Source: Cryptomeria japonica (taxonomy: Eukaryota > Streptophyta > Pinopsida > Cupressales > Cupressaceae). From it: a DNA stretch of 60,000 nucleotides. Made by a program: the position numbers and the translations under genes. The stretch spans positions 167,323,521-167,383,520 of the forward strand of contig NC_081406.1 in the NCBI RefSeq assembly GCF_030272615.1, given 5' to 3'. The first letter of the stretch is position 1. The number at the start of each line of letters is the position of its first letter. Below the pieces are notes generated by a model, which ran no database searches, was not told where the DNA came from, and saw nothing but the letters and a program-made list of their open reading frames with translations. Shown in pieces: positions 58,481 through 60,000 of this stretch.

Positions 58481-58985
58481 ATTTCATAGTTGATTTGGAA
58501 TGATAACCCTAGCTTGAGTGGAAGAGGTGCAAAGTGGAAGCCATGGCCATGCATGAAAGGATTGGGACATTACAAAGTATGAAGCACACTTGTAGGTTTT
58601 TTTTTATTGCAGATATGAGGGCTTTAGGTTTGCTAATATGATGGGTTATTGGAAGATTTGGGGTTTGGAAAATATTAGGTCAAATGGGTTTTATGAATAT
58701 GAATTTAAATGAGTGTTCTTGGGGGAAGTTTGCATAATGAACCTCACCATTGGATCCAAGTTAGCCAAGAGACTAAAATTGATATAAAAATGCTCTTGTT
58801 TGATCAAAATTGAAAAAAAAGCAATTTTTTTAGATGAATGGCCTCGGTAACTGTCAGTTTTAATGTGATAGTTTGCAAAATAAAAAAATAATATTTTTTC
58901 CCGTTGGTAGAAAAAAAACACACTTGTAAATTAAAAAAAATTAATGACAGGGGATGTTTTTGTTTTTAAAGGAATTTTTTTATGA
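58481..58985. other. Sequence downstream of the copia primer site, no gene
   Basis: Only short frames are present (minus 58691-58921). No Gag motif was found where it would be expected. Confidence 0.4.
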
Positions 58986-59239
58986 CTTGTGGGGGGATGA
59001 AATCACACCCCCACAAGCCCTTGGAAGTGGCTATGCAGGGACCTAAAAATCACCTTATACAAGGGGCACATGTTTTGATATGGCTTTTCCCTCTTATATA
59101 AGGTGAGTTTTAGGTCCTTGCATAGCCACTTCTCAAGCCCCCCGCAAGCCATAGCCCATGGCAAGTACTTTGGTACCTGCCAGTGCCCTATAGTACCCTT
59201 GGGTACTACAGGCCCAATAGTACCCTACTTTTAGGGTAC
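58986..59239. repeat. Cluster of foldback sequences
   Basis: Four nested or adjacent palindromes occur. CTTGTGGGGG (58986-58995) pairs with CCCCCACAAG (59008-59017). A roughly 50-bp arm (59016-59066, containing GAAGTGGCTATGCAGGGACC) pairs with 59090-59139 with few mismatches around a 23-nt loop. TAGTACCC-TT-GGGTACTA is at 59191-59208. GTACCCTA pairs with TAGGGTAC at 59220-59239. It may be a foldback or MITE-type element, but no target duplication was identified. Confidence 0.65.
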
Positions 59240-60000
59240 CATCGATAGTGGGTATTGACAGAAATGATCCCCCTTGTTGGTGGCCCCACCACTTTGTGCC
59301 CCGCTTAATGGTCCTAAGACAATTTTTCAACCACTAGCTTTTAAAATTTTTAAAAAATCATCATTTGTTAATTTTTTAAATGTTTTGTTATGTGGCATGA
59401 ATATATTAAAGTTCTCCTATATTATTAAATAAAATCAGTTTTCTATTTTGATCAGTTTTTGGAACCTGGAAGCTAGATGTTCTCCTTTTCATAGTTTTAG
59501 TCATAAATTTTGCATACAAATTCAGTTTTTTGATTTTGAATATGTGTTCAAGAGAATGTTTAGTCTACTACCTTATGGTGATACTATTTTATTAGTTTGA
59601 TGAGTATATAAATGTGTGTATTTAGTTAATCATGTGTAGGTGCCTGAGATTTTAGGTGTGATTGTGAGTCCATCTGCATGAGTCAAGAGGCGAAACCTTG
59701 AGGGAGTACATGTTTTTATGTGATATTTATGATGTTATAGATGATGATCAGATTTGGTGCTCTATGGTACATGTTTATAGGTGTTTTGTATATTTGTACT
59801 TGGGTGGTGATAGGTACATAGGTTGTTCTTGGTTTGAGGACATGGTTGGGCATGGTTTGAGACTTGGAGTTTTATGTGGGTGAAATTGAGTGTAGGTGCA
59901 ATGTTGGTGATTATTATGGTGTCATGGTTATGCATTTAAATGTTTTGCATTGACACATAATAGTCATGTTTGTGGTTGTTTGGTTTGATGTTAGGAGGTT
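59240..60000. other. Sequence without recognised features
   Basis: No domain, RNA gene or element border was seen up to the window end. The frames at 59133-59330 (minus) and 59698-59883 (plus) are short and unsupported. Confidence 0.4.

Overview
This window looks like intergenic DNA from a large-genome seed plant, and I recognise no intact host gene. The identification rests on the transposon families: a Tat-clade Ty3/gypsy element with two RNase H domains, Sirevirus-like Ty1/copia LTRs, and an L1-type LINE with DUF4283 in ORF1 and RNase H in ORF2. The density of nested elements and a 4-kb LTR suggest a conifer-type genome, but that is inference.

Layout. 1-11311: a minus-strand, non-autonomous Sirevirus-like element whose 3' LTR runs off the left edge. 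It has a tRNA-iMet-type primer site, a decayed Gag (coiled coil plus five zinc knuckles) and a second decayed coding region of unknown function. No protease, integrase or reverse transcriptase was seen. A 4065-bp solo LTR (4487-8551, 5-bp target duplication) sits inside it. 11312-15254: an old copia-type LTR, then AT-rich sequence with a TA microsatellite. 15255-17640: three tandem copies of a minus-strand coding fragment, then a tRNA-derived SINE-like remnant. 18618-26312: a LINE with an 18-bp target duplication, both main ORFs broken, and an extra coding-like segment downstream of RNase H. 26313-34850: LTR remnants and AT-rich sequence. 34850-39788: a TATA promoter flanked by about twelve palindromic motifs, then a decayed ORF of about 1280 codons that looks remotely related to the unknown ORF in the first element. 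40954-57148: a young Tat-clade element inserted into a (TA)n microsatellite. 57779-58480: a copia 5' LTR with primer site. 58986-59239: a cluster of foldback sequences.

The youngest insertion is the Tat-clade element. By eye its two 1835-bp LTRs differ at one base, and its gag-pol frame is open except for one in-frame TAG between reverse transcriptase and RNase H. Most other coding regions carry several stops and frameshifts. The most unusual signals are non-coding: palindromic motifs on both sides of a TATA box (34962-35880), a roughly 33-bp periodic array with stem-loop units near the 3' end of the Tat element (54550-54960), and a small hairpin in two different LTRs whose stem changes while pairing is kept (7821 and 18033).
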